From positions 8,344-72,343 of the forward strand of contig JBBITL010000021.1 in NCBI GenBank assembly GCA_037440765.1: a stretch of DNA of 64,000 nt. Direction: 5' to 3'. The notes under the pieces are model-generated. The model worked only from the letters and a program-made list of their open reading frames with translations, was not told where the DNA came from and did no database searches. The position numbers and the translations under genes were made by a program. Positions 16,615 to 26,006 of the stretch are shown piece by piece (within the stretch, counting starts at the first letter, position 1; each line of letters begins with the position of its first letter). This DNA is from DTKY01 sp037440765 (GTDB taxonomy: Bacteria > Acidobacteriota > Terriglobia > Bryobacterales > Bryobacteraceae).

Positions 16615-18933
16615 ATGAAGACCAGATTGTCTCCATTATTGATAGCCGCCGTGCTGGCCGGAGCCGGATGCAGCCGTGACCCGCAGGTCGCCGCGCGGAA
16701 GTACCTGGAAAGTGGAAACAGGTACTTCGACAATGGCAAATACAGCGAAGCCTCCATCATGTACCGGAGCGCCCTCAGGAAGGACGCCATGTTCGGTGAA
16801 GGCTACTACCGGCTGGGCCTGACGCTCCTCAAGCAGAACGACTATGGCTCGGCGGAGAAGGCCTTGCGCCGGGCCTACGAGCTGCTGGCGAAGAAGCCCG
16901 GCCCGGAGCTGGAGGACACCACCAACAAGTTGTCCGATATCTACCTGCTGGCATATCTGAGCGACACGCGGCGGAGTAAGAACTCAGAGGTCGGCTTCCT
17001 GGACTTCCTGAAGGGCCTGAAGGAAGGCTCGTTCAACCGGCTCCGGCTTGAAGCCTTTCACGCGTGGCGCTCCAACGACCTGGACCTGGCTCAGGCCAAG
17101 TTCGAGGCGGCGGCCAAGGTCAAGCCCGGCGATGCCGATGTCGACACGGCGTACGCCCAGGTGTTGATCGCCAGGGGCCGGTTCGAGGATGCGGAGAAGG
17201 TCGCGCTGGGCGTCATCGCGCGCGACAAGACCAACGGAGGTCCTTATGACCTGCTCTATCGCGAGTACCTCCAGCGAAACCGCGGAGCGGATGCTGAACG
17301 GATGCGGCGGCAGAAGGTGGAGAACAACCCGGGCGTGCTCGACTACCGCCTCCAATTGGCGGCCCACTATGTTCTGCTGGGCAATCGCCAGGAGGCTGAC
17401 CGGATCCTGGCCGCGGTCCTTGGCGATCCGAAGACCTTCCCGCGGGGGCGCGAGCATGTGGGCGACTTCTATCTTGGTTTTCGCGAGTTTGATAAGGCGC
17501 TGACGGTCTACCGGGAGGGTCTGGAGGGCGCATCCAGAGAGGTCCGCCTGAACTTCCAGCGCAAGATCGCGGACGCGCTCGTCATGCAGGGGAAGCGCGA
17601 GCAGGCCCTCTCCCTGCTGGAGAACGAGATACTGAAGGCCGAGCCGAACGACCCGATCGGGACCGCGCTGCGGGCGACCTTGTGGCTCGAGATGGGGAAC
17701 CGGAACCAGTTGCAGCAGGCTGTGAGCGAGCTGGAGTCGGCGGTGCGCAAACTCCCCAAGAATGCTGTCGTGCGGTACAACCTGGGACGCGCGTACTGGG
17801 CCAGGGGAGACGCGGATATGGCCAGGACGCAGTTCCGCACCGCGATAGACGTGCAGCCCGACTACCTGGCTCCGCGCCTCGCCCTGACCCAGATACAGTT
17901 GAACCGGGGCGAGAACGCCCAGGCGCTGCAGTCCGTGGACGAGGTCCTCCAGATGAGCCGCGGGAATCTCTCTGCCCGGCTGCTCAGGTCGGTGGCGCTA
18001 CAGAGCCTCGGCAAACTGGAAGACGCGCGCGCTGAACTTCAGGGTGTCATGAAGGCGCATCCGGACAATCAGGAGGCGAGGTTCCGGCTGGGTCTGCTGG
18101 AGCTGGCGAGCCGCAATTACAAAGGAGCGGAGCAGATCTTCAGGCAATGCCTGGCGGATGGCAGGGAGGAGATTGTATGCCAGATCGGCCTGGCTGAGGT
18201 GTTCAGCGCTCAGGGCCAGTTCGACAAGGCAGTAGACATTCTGTCGGCCGAAGTCAAGCGCAACCCCGACCGCCGGGACCTGCGCCTGGCGCTGGCCAAT
18301 TCCTGTGTGCTGGCGCGGAAGTACGATCAGGCGCTGGCGGAATACCAGCGCATGATTGAGCGTGAGCCGGACTCGGCGGAGCTTCACGTCCGGCTGGCTG
18401 AAACCTACCGGAGGGCTGGCAACGTGGGCCTTGCGGTCGAGAACTTCAGGAAGGCCAAGCAGCTACAGCCCAACGACCCCAATGCCGCCATCTGGCTCGC
18501 GCTTCTTCTTCACCAGAGCGGCAGGGAGGCCGACGCCAAGCTCGAGTACGAGCAGATCCTGCGCCTCCAGGCGGACAACCCTATAGCCCTGAACAACCTG
18601 GCTTACCTGCTGGCCGAGCACGGGGGGGACCTGGACGTGGCTCTGACCTACGCCCAGCGGGCCAAGCAGAAGCTCCCGCAGTCGCTGGAGGTCTCCGACA
18701 CGCTGGGCTGGATATACTTGAAGAAGAATCTGCGGGGCAACGCGCTGGAGATTTTCAACGACATCGTGGCCAAGGAGCCCCGGAACCCCACCTTCCGTTA
18801 CCACCGGGCCATGGCCTTGTTCCAGGGGGGTGAGAGGCCGGAGGCCAGGCGGGAGCTTCAGGAAGCGCTGAAGCACAATCCCAGCAAAGATGATGAGGTG
18901 AAGATTCGGGAGTTGCTGCAAAGGATCGGCTGA
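16615..18933 (+). CDS. Large TPR-repeat lipoprotein
   Basis: The 772-residue protein starts with a lipoprotein signal (LIAAVLAGAGCS, lipidated Cys near residue 18). The rest is tetratricopeptide repeats, for example YLESGNRYFDNGKYSEASIM, YYRLGLTLLKQNDYGSAEKA and VRYNLGRAYWARGDADMART. Such proteins act as scaffolds at the envelope. The architecture resembles the TPR lipoproteins (PrsT type) found near exosortase/EPS loci, and the next gene is a CPBP protease of a type linked to those systems. TATCAT at 16575-16580 may be the -10 box. ATG 16615 is chosen because it begins the lipoprotein signal. Confidence 0.82.
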   Translation: MKTRLSPLLIAAVLAGAGCSRDPQVAARKYLESGNRYFDNGKYSEASIMYRSALRKDAMFGEGYYRLGLTLLKQNDYGSAEKALRRAYELLAKKPGPELEDTTNKLSDIYLLAYLSDTRRSKNSEVGFLDFLKGLKEGSFNRLRLEAFHAWRSNDLDLAQAKFEAAAKVKPGDADVDTAYAQVLIARGRFEDAEKVALGVIARDKTNGGPYDLLYREYLQRNRGADAERMRRQKVENNPGVLDYRLQLAAHYVLLGNRQEADRILAAVLGDPKTFPRGREHVGDFYLGFREFDKALTVYREGLEGASREVRLNFQRKIADALVMQGKREQALSLLENEILKAEPNDPIGTALRATLWLEMGNRNQLQQAVSELESAVRKLPKNAVVRYNLGRAYWARGDADMARTQFRTAIDVQPDYLAPRLALTQIQLNRGENAQALQSVDEVLQMSRGNLSARLLRSVALQSLGKLEDARAELQGVMKAHPDNQEARFRLGLLELASRNYKGAEQIFRQCLADGREEIVCQIGLAEVFSAQGQFDKAVDILSAEVKRNPDRRDLRLALANSCVLARKYDQALAEYQRMIEREPDSAELHVRLAETYRRAGNVGLAVENFRKAKQLQPNDPNAAIWLALLLHQSGREADAKLEYEQILRLQADNPIALNNLAYLLAEHGGDLDVALTYAQRAKQKLPQSLEVSDTLGWIYLKKNLRGNALEIFNDIVAKEPRNPTFRYHRAMALFQGGERPEARRELQEALKHNPSKDDEVKIRELLQRIG

Positions 18934-18949
18934 GAACCGGCCCGGCCTC

Positions 18950-19639
18950 ATGAACAAGCTCTTGCGGGCTGTCGGTTTCGGCAGCGCTTCCTGGCCTTAT
19001 GTTGCGCCGTTTGCGGCATTCCTCCTGCTGCTCGGGTTGGCCGGCCTGCTGCCCGGCGGGGCCGGCATACATTATCCGCTGCGCACGATAGCGGTGACCG
19101 CCGTGGTGCTGGTCTGGTCGAGAGGCGTCATCACGCTCAGGGCGTCGCGCTGGGCTTCGAGCACACTGGTCGGAGTCGCCGTGTTCCTCATCTGGGTAGG
19201 ACCCGACGCGGTATGGCCGTCATATCGTTCGCACTGGCTGTTCCAGAACCCCCTGACCGGCTCGCTGGCCGTCTCCGCGGACGAAGCGCTGCGGACGAGC
19301 CTCCCGTTTCTGGTGTTCAGGGTGGCCGGCTCGGCGCTCCTGGTGCCGGTCATTGAGGAACTGTTCTGGCGCGCCTGGCTGATGCGCTACCTGATCTCGC
19401 GCCGCTTCGAGACGCTCCCGCCCGGCTCCTGGACCTGGGGGACCTTCTGGATCACGGCGCTGCTGTTCGCGAGCGAGCACGGGCCGTTCTGGGACGTCGG
19501 TCTGGCGGCCGGCGTCATTTACAACTGGTGGATGATCCGCACCCGGAGCCTGGCGGACTGCATTCTGGCGCACGCGGTGACCAACGCCTGCCTGGCCTGC
19601 TACGTGCTGGCCGGCGGCAAGTGGCTTTACTGGCTCTGA
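18950..19639 (+). CDS. CPBP (CAAX protease-related) intramembrane metalloprotease
   Basis: A 229-residue membrane protein with about six hydrophobic segments. It has the CPBP/Abi motifs: VIEELFWRAWL (Glu136, Glu137, Arg141), FASEHG (His177) and LAHAVTNA (His208), which form the metal site of a glutamate-type intramembrane peptidase. It closely resembles the CAAX prenyl protease-related group seen with PEP-CTERM/exosortase genes. It starts 16 bases after the TPR lipoprotein, which supports that link, although no exosortase is in the window. Confidence 0.8.
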   Translation: MNKLLRAVGFGSASWPYVAPFAAFLLLLGLAGLLPGGAGIHYPLRTIAVTAVVLVWSRGVITLRASRWASSTLVGVAVFLIWVGPDAVWPSYRSHWLFQNPLTGSLAVSADEALRTSLPFLVFRVAGSALLVPVIEELFWRAWLMRYLISRRFETLPPGSWTWGTFWITALLFASEHGPFWDVGLAAGVIYNWWMIRTRSLADCILAHAVTNACLACYVLAGGKWLYWL

Positions 19640-19678
19640 GGCGGGACGCTCCGCCGTATCGTGTCACAATGGTTATCG

Positions 19679-20485
19679 ATGATTGAGCAGATCCGGCCGG
19701 GCGTCACGGCCAGTGGCGCCCGGTTTGTACTTTTCGACTTCGACGGGACGATCTCCCTGATACGCTCCGGGTGGGTGGACGTCATGGTCCCCATGATGGT
19801 GGAGATCCTGGCGGAGTTGAAGACGGGCGAGAGCGAAGCGCAGCTCACGGCGATTGTCCAGGATTTTGTCGGCCGGCTGACCGGGAAGCAGACCATGTAC
19901 CAGATGATAGAGCTGGCCCGGCAGGTTGAGATCAGGGGAGGCCGGCCGCTGGAACCGCTGGAATACAAGCGGGACTACCTGGCCCGGCTGCACCACAAGA
20001 TCCGTTACCGCCTGGACGAACTGCGCGGCGGGAACGTCCCCCCGGACAAGTACCTGGTTCCGGGCGCCATGGCTATGATCGAGGCGCTGGCCGCCAGGGG
20101 CCTCACCATGTACCTGGCCAGCGGCACCGACCAGCAGTACATGCGCGAGGAGGCGCGGCTGCTGGGCGTGGACCGCTGCTTCAATGGCGGGGTCTTCGGG
20201 GCGCTTGACGACTACAAGGCATTCTCCAAGCGGATCCTGATTCAACAGGTCATCGCCTCCACGGGTTGCCGCGGCGGTGAGTTCCTGGGCTTCGGCGATG
20301 GCTACGTGGAGATAGAGAACGTCAAGGAAGTCGGAGGAGTGGCGGTGGGCGTGGCCACCGACGAGCCAGACTGCCTCCGGGTGGACGAATGGAAACGTCA
20401 GCGGCTGGCCGGCGCCGGCGCCGATTTCATCGTGCCCAACCTGCTCTGCCACCAGGATCTGCTGCGTCTGCTGTTCCCCGCCTGA
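19679..20485 (+). CDS. HAD-superfamily hydrolase
   Basis: A cytoplasmic phosphatase-like protein of 268 residues (274 if started at GTG 19661). Motif I is LFDFDGTIS with two catalytic Asp; motif II is LASGTD; motif III/IV is FGDGYVEIENVKEV. A helical cap lies between motifs I and II. HAD enzymes of this build act on phosphorylated sugars or small metabolites; the substrate cannot be told. It follows the CPBP protease after about 40 bases in the same direction and converges with the arabinofuranosidase gene. Confidence 0.85.
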   Translation: MIEQIRPGVTASGARFVLFDFDGTISLIRSGWVDVMVPMMVEILAELKTGESEAQLTAIVQDFVGRLTGKQTMYQMIELARQVEIRGGRPLEPLEYKRDYLARLHHKIRYRLDELRGGNVPPDKYLVPGAMAMIEALAARGLTMYLASGTDQQYMREEARLLGVDRCFNGGVFGALDDYKAFSKRILIQQVIASTGCRGGEFLGFGDGYVEIENVKEVGGVAVGVATDEPDCLRVDEWKRQRLAGAGADFIVPNLLCHQDLLRLLFPA

Positions 20486-20598
20486 GGGCCGCTGGCGGCA
20501 CGACCGCGGCGCTCCTGGTCCTGCGGTGCGCGGCGGCCCCCGCATCAGCGCGGCATGGGGGCAGTTGCCGGGCCCGGGACCTGCCTGCCGGGCGCGGA

Positions 20599-22620
20599 TC
20601 AACGTGCCGGCAGGCGCACGACGGTGAGCGAGTGCGCCGGCAGGGTGAGTTCGACCTCGGTCCCGCTCACCGCCATGCTGCGCTCCACCGGCGCGACGTT
20701 CATAGGGTTGTCCAGGCTGTTCTCCGCGGCCAGGTCTGAGGAGGCCAGAGTCAACACCCGCGCGGCGCCTCGCGCCGCTGCACCGGCAAGCGAGATTGCC
20801 ACTTTTCTGCCCGCCTCGCCCGGGTTGACCGCCTTCAGGATGACCTCTCCGGTCTTCTCCAGCAATGAAGCGCTGGCATACAGGCCGTTGTGGGCGTTAG
20901 TCTCCGACCCGCCTATGGTAACCGGCAGCAGGCGGGTCCCAAGATTGGTCGCGAACAGCTTCTGCACGTGGTAGCTGGGCGTCCCGAAGGAGCGCAGGTT
21001 GTCGAACCAGATCAGGTTGGGCGCCCATTGCCATGCGTCGACGTGCGCCAGCAGCGGCGCGTAGGATGCCATATGGACCACGTCCGCGTTCCGCTCCAGG
21101 CCGGTCATGTAGGCGGCTTCGGCCAGCGCTGCGCCCCATGTGTTCCGGTTGCCGGCAACCCGCGCGGCGTACTCCCCGGCGAACACCTTGGGCCCGCTGC
21201 GATCGTACTTGTCGTAGCGGCGGCTGTTGTCCAGAAACCACTGGGCCGGCTGGTAGTAGTGTTCGTCCACGAGGTCGGCCTTCATCTCCCGCATCTGCGG
21301 CCACAGGTAATCGAACTGGGTTCCGGAGGCCGACGGTCCGGCGCTGCCTATCAACTTGATGTCCGGGTGCCTGGCCCTGATGGCGGCGCTGAACACCTTA
21401 TAACGGTCCACGTAAGCCTTTCCCCACTGCTCGTTGCCGATGCCGATCATCTTCATGTTGAAGGGGGCCGGATGTCCCATCCTGGCGCGCAGCGCGCCCC
21501 AGCGGGTGGTCACCGCTCCGTTGGCGAATTCGATCAGGTCGAGGGCGTCCTGAATGTACTCATCCAACTGGTCCAGCGGCGCCATCTCACCAGAGTTGAA
21601 CTGGCATGCCATGCCGCAATTCAGGATTGGGACCGGTGTGGCGCCCAGATCCTCGGCCAGCTGAAAGTACTCATAGAAGCCGAGGCCGAACGACTGAAAA
21701 TAGTCGGGCGTCACCCGCTCATTCTCGTCGTTCCAGCGGTTGATGATCGAGCGCCGCTCGCTCACGTCGCCGACGGTCTTCTTCCACTGGTAGCGCAACG
21801 CCAGCCGCCGGCCTTCTACAATGCACCCGCCGGGAAACCGCAGGAAGCCCGGTTTCATGTCGGCCAGAAGCTGGACCAGATCAGGCCGCAGCCCGTTGGG
21901 CCGGTTCCGCCAAGTGTCCCTTGGGAACAGGGAGACCATGTCCACGTCTATGGCGCCGGCCTCGGGGACCGTCACTTGCAGCCGCGCCGCCGGGCTTGTA
22001 GCGGAGGCCTTGAGCACGGTCTCGTATTTCTTCCACTGTCCGCTGAAACCGCTCAGGGTGGCTTCGCCGATGTTCCCGCCGGCCGCTCCGCGCCCGCGGC
22101 CTGCTGCGCCGGCAAGCAGCGCGGCGCGCAGGGTCTTCGGTCCCGCAGCCCCCGGGACACGCACCCACGCGGAGAAGATGTACTCGGCGCCTGCCTGCAC
22201 GCCCATGCCCCGGAAGCCCGCGTTCGTGATTGCGAAGCCGGTCGGACTTTCGGAGCGGAGGCGCAGGTAGTGGGGATTGCTGGCGTTCAGGCCGCCTTCG
22301 GAGAGCGCGACCATTTCGCCCTCGCTGGCAAAACTCTTCGACCAGCCGGCCAGCGGCTCGGTGAATTCGAAGGAGCGGTTCTTGACCAGCTCCGGATAGA
22401 GCCCGCCGTCGGCGGCGAAGTTGATGTCTTCGAAAAACAGGCCGAACAGGGTCGACGGCACCGCGGGGCCCGGGCGGCTTACCTGGATTGCGATGCTCTC
22501 CACGGAAGCCGGCGCGGAGGATGGGGCGGAGGACTGCGCGATCAATACCGCGACGCACAGGCATGCGGCGACGGCTGACGCCGCCGCTAAACGGTGGACG
22601 TTCTTCTTATGGATGCGCAT
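20599..22620 (-). CDS. Alpha-L-arabinofuranosidase, GH51 family, exported
   Basis: The 673-residue protein has a signal peptide (to about residue 30), a beta-rich carbohydrate-binding insertion (about residues 110-245) and a TIM-barrel catalytic domain. GH51 landmarks are visible: LFGLFFEDINFAADGGLYPE near the N-terminus, MIGIGNEQWGKAY with the acid/base Glu, and KVFAGEYAAR with the nucleophile Glu, followed by a C-terminal beta-sandwich. It removes arabinofuranosyl groups from plant polysaccharides, which would suit a soil organism. It is transcribed alone and converges with the HAD gene. Confidence 0.93.
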   Translation of the reverse strand: MRIHKKNVHRLAAASAVAACLCVAVLIAQSSAPSSAPASVESIAIQVSRPGPAVPSTLFGLFFEDINFAADGGLYPELVKNRSFEFTEPLAGWSKSFASEGEMVALSEGGLNASNPHYLRLRSESPTGFAITNAGFRGMGVQAGAEYIFSAWVRVPGAAGPKTLRAALLAGAAGRGRGAAGGNIGEATLSGFSGQWKKYETVLKASATSPAARLQVTVPEAGAIDVDMVSLFPRDTWRNRPNGLRPDLVQLLADMKPGFLRFPGGCIVEGRRLALRYQWKKTVGDVSERRSIINRWNDENERVTPDYFQSFGLGFYEYFQLAEDLGATPVPILNCGMACQFNSGEMAPLDQLDEYIQDALDLIEFANGAVTTRWGALRARMGHPAPFNMKMIGIGNEQWGKAYVDRYKVFSAAIRARHPDIKLIGSAGPSASGTQFDYLWPQMREMKADLVDEHYYQPAQWFLDNSRRYDKYDRSGPKVFAGEYAARVAGNRNTWGAALAEAAYMTGLERNADVVHMASYAPLLAHVDAWQWAPNLIWFDNLRSFGTPSYHVQKLFATNLGTRLLPVTIGGSETNAHNGLYASASLLEKTGEVILKAVNPGEAGRKVAISLAGAAARGAARVLTLASSDLAAENSLDNPMNVAPVERSMAVSGTEVELTLPAHSLTVVRLPAR

Positions 22621-22823
22621 ATGGACCGGGAGACAGAGGCTTGATTTTCAGCCCCAGTCTTGCACACATTCCAATGGTCTGCAATGTCCTCCCGGCTCCG
22701 GCGGCCGGTGCGCGTCCTGTGTTAAGAAATGTAGTAGGGGCGGCGTTCAACGAAACGCGCGGCCTGAGGCGCACATCTAACGGGACTTCGGTGTCCGTTT
22801 GGAGGTTGCGAGAGGACTCGATC

Positions 22824-23438
22824 ATGCCCAATCTTTTCGGGGACGCGGCTGTGCGCTCCCTTCTGGCTGTCATTCTGGCGCTGCTTGCCGGCGCGCCGCC
22901 CAGGCCCTTGGGAGCGGCCCAGAAGGGGTCTCCGGCGCCAAGCCAGCTCCACGTGGTCGTCCTGGAAGGAGAAGGCGCCTCCAACTACGCCCGGCAGCGC
23001 GCGGCGCGCGATCCGGTCGTGCGGGTGGAGGACGAGAAGCGCCGGCCCGTGCCACAGGCCACCGTCCTTTTCGTGCTGCCCGACGCGGGCCCGAGCGGCA
23101 CGTTCGGCAGGAGCGCGCGCAGCCTGCTGGTTCGCACGGACAACGCCGGGCGAGCCGTGGCCAGAGGCCTCCGCGCCAATGAAACGGCGGGCAAGTTCCA
23201 GATCCGGGCGCAGGCCTCGTTCCGGGGCACGACCGGCGCCGGCGTGATCACCCAGGTCAACGTGCCTCTGCCGGCCGGGGTAGGGACCAGGGCGTTCCCC
23301 CGGAAACTCGTCGCGGTGCTGGCTGCGGTGGGAGGGGCTGCCGCGGCGGGGGCGGTGGTGGCAGCCCGCAGAAAAGACGCCGCTTCGGATTCCATAAGTA
23401 TTGCCGCCGGCACGCCGGCGGTCAGGGGGCCGCAGTAG
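22824..23438 (+). CDS. Exported Ig-like domain protein of acidobacterial type
   Basis: A 204-residue protein with a signal peptide (to about residue 32) followed by a domain with DPVVRVEDEKRRPVPQATVL, FVLPDAGPSGTFGRSARSL, TDNAGRAVARGL and AGKFQIRAQASFRGTT. This is a big-1-like immunoglobulin fold of a kind repeatedly seen in acidobacterial secreted proteins. A hydrophobic segment near the C-terminus (VAVLAAVGGAAAAGAVVAARR) can anchor it in a membrane. It heads a run of three adjacent exported-protein genes. ATG 22824 is chosen as the start of the signal. Function is unknown. Confidence 0.72.
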   Translation: MPNLFGDAAVRSLLAVILALLAGAPPRPLGAAQKGSPAPSQLHVVVLEGEGASNYARQRAARDPVVRVEDEKRRPVPQATVLFVLPDAGPSGTFGRSARSLLVRTDNAGRAVARGLRANETAGKFQIRAQASFRGTTGAGVITQVNVPLPAGVGTRAFPRKLVAVLAAVGGAAAAGAVVAARRKDAASDSISIAAGTPAVRGPQ

Positions 23439-23456
23439 GCGCCGGGGAGAGGGAGC

Positions 23457-24509
23457 ATGCTATCTGATCAAGGACTGCGGCGGCCCTTCATAGTCGCGTT
23501 CGTTCTTCTCGTGCTGCCGGGCGTCATCCGCGCTCAGAGCCGGCCGGGCACCGAGCCCGTGCGAGGTCCGATACTCGGCTTCGTCCACGACGCGACAGCA
23601 GGGATCAGGCCGGTGCTGGGCATCCCTGGCGCCGCGACGCTGGGGCCGCCTGTGATGGCCAGAGGCGCGTTCGAGCAGGTCGCCGTGGCGGCAGACCGCG
23701 ACTACAGCCTGGCTGTGGCGGCGCGCGGGGGCCAGGTGACGATGTTGAGGAACCTGAGCACGGCGCCCACCGGAGCGGCGCTGGACGTGCCAGCCAATCC
23801 CGCACGCATCGCGCTCAGTCCGTCGGGGGACGCAGCCGCACTCTACTATCCGCGGACTTCGCGGGTGGATGTCCTTACCGGCCTTCCGGAGTCCCCGGCC
23901 GTGGCATGGAGTTCCGGGCACATAGCAGCGGGCGGAGTGGCCGCCCTGGCGGTGAGCGACGGCGGCGGCGCTGTGCTGCTTGCAGCAGCAGGCGACCCGG
24001 CTCCGCTCTGGCTGGCCTCTCCTGAAACGTGGCCGCGGGTGGTGCACACCGCATCGGCCTCCCCCAGCCTGGCGTTTCTGTCGAGGAGCGAAGACGCCGT
24101 GATCGCCGACGCTTTGAGCGGGGAGGTGGCGCTGCTGCGGGACCTGAAGGGCGAGGCGCGCCTGATCAGGATCGGCGGAGCGGCCGACGGCGTCTCCCGG
24201 CCCGTGGCCGTCGCCGCGGCGCCCGGCAACCGCCGGCTGTTTGTCGCCACGACCGGACCGGCCGGCGTGGTGGTCCTCCCACTGGCGGGAGGGGAACCGG
24301 TCCGGCTGGCCTGCCCATGCGAGCCCGCGGCCCTGGAGCCTATGGCGGGCGGGGCGGTGTTCCGGCTGAGCGAGCCCGGCAATGGGCCGGTGTGGCTGCT
24401 GGACGCCCGAGCCGCCAGTCCCCGCATCGTGTTCGTCCCGGGCCAGGAGCGGCTGCCGCGCGGCGCCGGCCGGGAGATCACCCCTCCGCGAAACGGGGGT
24501 GGAAGATGA
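23457..24509 (+). CDS. Exported beta-propeller-like protein of unknown function
   Basis: A 350-residue protein with a signal peptide ending near IRAQS. The mature part has repeated strand patterns such as VAADRDYSLAVAA, RIALSPSGDAAALYYPRTS and VAVAAAPGNRRLFVATTGP, which suit blades of a beta-propeller. No catalytic motif is visible. It is the second of three exported-protein genes, 18 bases after the Ig-like gene. Its stop overlaps the next start by ATGA, so the two are coupled. Confidence 0.6.
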   Translation: MLSDQGLRRPFIVAFVLLVLPGVIRAQSRPGTEPVRGPILGFVHDATAGIRPVLGIPGAATLGPPVMARGAFEQVAVAADRDYSLAVAARGGQVTMLRNLSTAPTGAALDVPANPARIALSPSGDAAALYYPRTSRVDVLTGLPESPAVAWSSGHIAAGGVAALAVSDGGGAVLLAAAGDPAPLWLASPETWPRVVHTASASPSLAFLSRSEDAVIADALSGEVALLRDLKGEARLIRIGGAADGVSRPVAVAAAPGNRRLFVATTGPAGVVVLPLAGGEPVRLACPCEPAALEPMAGGAVFRLSEPGNGPVWLLDARAASPRIVFVPGQERLPRGAGREITPPRNGGGR

Positions 24510-25564
24510 GGCTCGCGATACTGCTGACGGCCGGTTTGCTGGCGGCGGCCGGGACTGCGGGCCAGCTCGGATTCCGGGCCGCTCACTCTGTGCGGATTGC
24601 CCAGGCGCCGCTGGTGATCGGCACGGGCGCCGTTCTCCCCTGGGCGACACTCGGCGTGGCCTATTCGCAGGAGCTTACGGTCTCCGGAGGCACCCCGCGG
24701 CACACCTGGGCCGTCACCTCGGGCGCGCTGCCGCAGGGGCTGGCTCTCAACGCCGAGGGCCTGCTGAGCGGCGTCCCGGTTCAGAGCGGAGCATTCACGT
24801 TCACTGCCACGGTCACCGGCGCGACCGGCGAGACCGCCAGCAGGGTCTTCAGCCTTGTCGTGGCGCTGCCGGAGACTCCGGCTGTCGCCATCACCGGTCT
24901 GCCGGAAGTCGCTGGAGCGGCCCAGCAGCCGCAATTCGGCATCCAGCTCAGCTCGGCGTACCCGCGCCAGATCACCGGCACCGTCACGATGACGTTCACG
25001 CCGAACGCCGAGGTTTGGTCCGACGATCCGGCGGTTCAGTTCTCCACCGGAGGCCGGACCCTGAACTTCACCGTGCCGGCGGGCCAGGTGACCCCGTCCT
25101 GGGCATCTCCCCCCGCCCTTCAGACGGGAACCGTGGCCGGGCAAATCCGGCTCACGCTCAGGTACTCGTCCGGAGGGCAGGATCTGACTCCCACGTTCGT
25201 GCCGGTCCGCTCGGTGACCGTCCTTCGGGCGGCGCCGCGGATTGACTCGGTCGAGTTGGTGGCCGGCACAGGCGGGGTTGAGGTCCGGATAGCGGGCTAC
25301 TCCACGCCGCGGGAGGTGACGCGCGCCACGTTCGTCTTCACGGTGACCAGGACGGGCGGATCCCAGACGATCGAGGTGCCGGTTCAAGTGGGGGAGGCCT
25401 TCAAGACCTGGTACAGCGGCGCGGCTTCCACTCAATATGGGAGCGCCTTCCGGTACGACCAGCCTTTCACGGTGCAGGGCAGCGTCAGCAGCATTAAGTC
25501 CGTTACGGTGAGCCTGGCGAGCGGGTCGGGAGTCTCAGATGAGGCGACTGCAAGCCTCCCGTAG
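24506..25564 (+). CDS. Exported protein with putative Ig domain
   Basis: A 352-residue protein with a signal peptide (to about residue 19). Residues near 60-110 contain LPQGLALNAEGLLSGVPVQS followed by GAFTFTATVT, the signature of the putative-Ig (He_PIG) cadherin-like domain. The remaining part has further beta-sandwich repeats with no enzyme motif. It may be an adhesive or binding protein on the outer surface. It overlaps the upstream propeller-like gene by four bases. Confidence 0.7.
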   Translation: MRLAILLTAGLLAAAGTAGQLGFRAAHSVRIAQAPLVIGTGAVLPWATLGVAYSQELTVSGGTPRHTWAVTSGALPQGLALNAEGLLSGVPVQSGAFTFTATVTGATGETASRVFSLVVALPETPAVAITGLPEVAGAAQQPQFGIQLSSAYPRQITGTVTMTFTPNAEVWSDDPAVQFSTGGRTLNFTVPAGQVTPSWASPPALQTGTVAGQIRLTLRYSSGGQDLTPTFVPVRSVTVLRAAPRIDSVELVAGTGGVEVRIAGYSTPREVTRATFVFTVTRTGGSQTIEVPVQVGEAFKTWYSGAASTQYGSAFRYDQPFTVQGSVSSIKSVTVSLASGSGVSDEATASLP

Positions 25565-25595
25565 GTGCGCGCAGTCGGGCGGCCGCGCGTATCGC

Positions 25596-25610
25596 TATAA
25601 TTGTCGTGTG
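25596..25610 (+). promoter_or_regulatory. Consensus -10 box immediately before a GTG start
   Basis: A perfect TATAAT lies at 25596-25601, only six bases before the GTG at 25608. The expected transcription start would coincide with the start codon, giving a leaderless transcript. There is no recognisable -35 box at the usual distance and no ribosome binding site. Confidence 0.5.
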
Positions 25611-26006
25611 AAACCGTGTGTGTTGTTGGCTGCCGTCGCATTGCTGGCGCTCGGAGGCTGCAACCGGGGGGGCGGGCAGACCAAGGAGGCCGTTCAGTCC
25701 GCCGTTGTCGATTATCTCGCCAAGCGCGGAACCATCAACCTGAGTTCCATGCAGGTCGAGGTCGTCTCGGTGGCCTTTCGTGAGAACGAGGCCGACGCGA
25801 CTGTTTCCTTCAGGCCCAGGGGCACCGATGCCTCGAATCCCGGGATGACGATGGCCTACAAGCTCGTGAGGAAGGGCGGCGGCTGGGAAGTGCAGGGCCG
25901 CCCCGCCGGCGCCGACGCGCACGGGGCGGGGATGCAGATCCCCGAGGGTGCGCCTCCCGACCATCCTCCCATCAGCGGCGCGGCGCCTGCCGAGCCCGCC
26001 AAATGA
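25608..26006 (+). CDS. Small lipoprotein of unknown function
   Basis: A 132-residue protein beginning at GTG 25608 with a lipoprotein signal ending LLALGGC. The mature part contains an SSMQVEVVSVAFRENEADAT segment resembling small lipid- or ligand-binding folds, and ends in a Pro/Ala/Gly-rich tail (PPDHPPISGAAPAEP). A perfect -10 box directly upstream suggests it may be translated from a leaderless message. Its stop overlaps the start of the flavoprotein gene by ATGA, so they form one operon. Confidence 0.6.
   Translation: MKPCVLLAAVALLALGGCNRGGGQTKEAVQSAVVDYLAKRGTINLSSMQVEVVSVAFRENEADATVSFRPRGTDASNPGMTMAYKLVRKGGGWEVQGRPAGADAHGAGMQIPEGAPPDHPPISGAAPAEPAK

Noticed and set aside
20890..22578. 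562-codon plus-strand frame opposite the GH51 gene
   Set aside because: Antisense shadow of a well supported enzyme with catalytic motifs.
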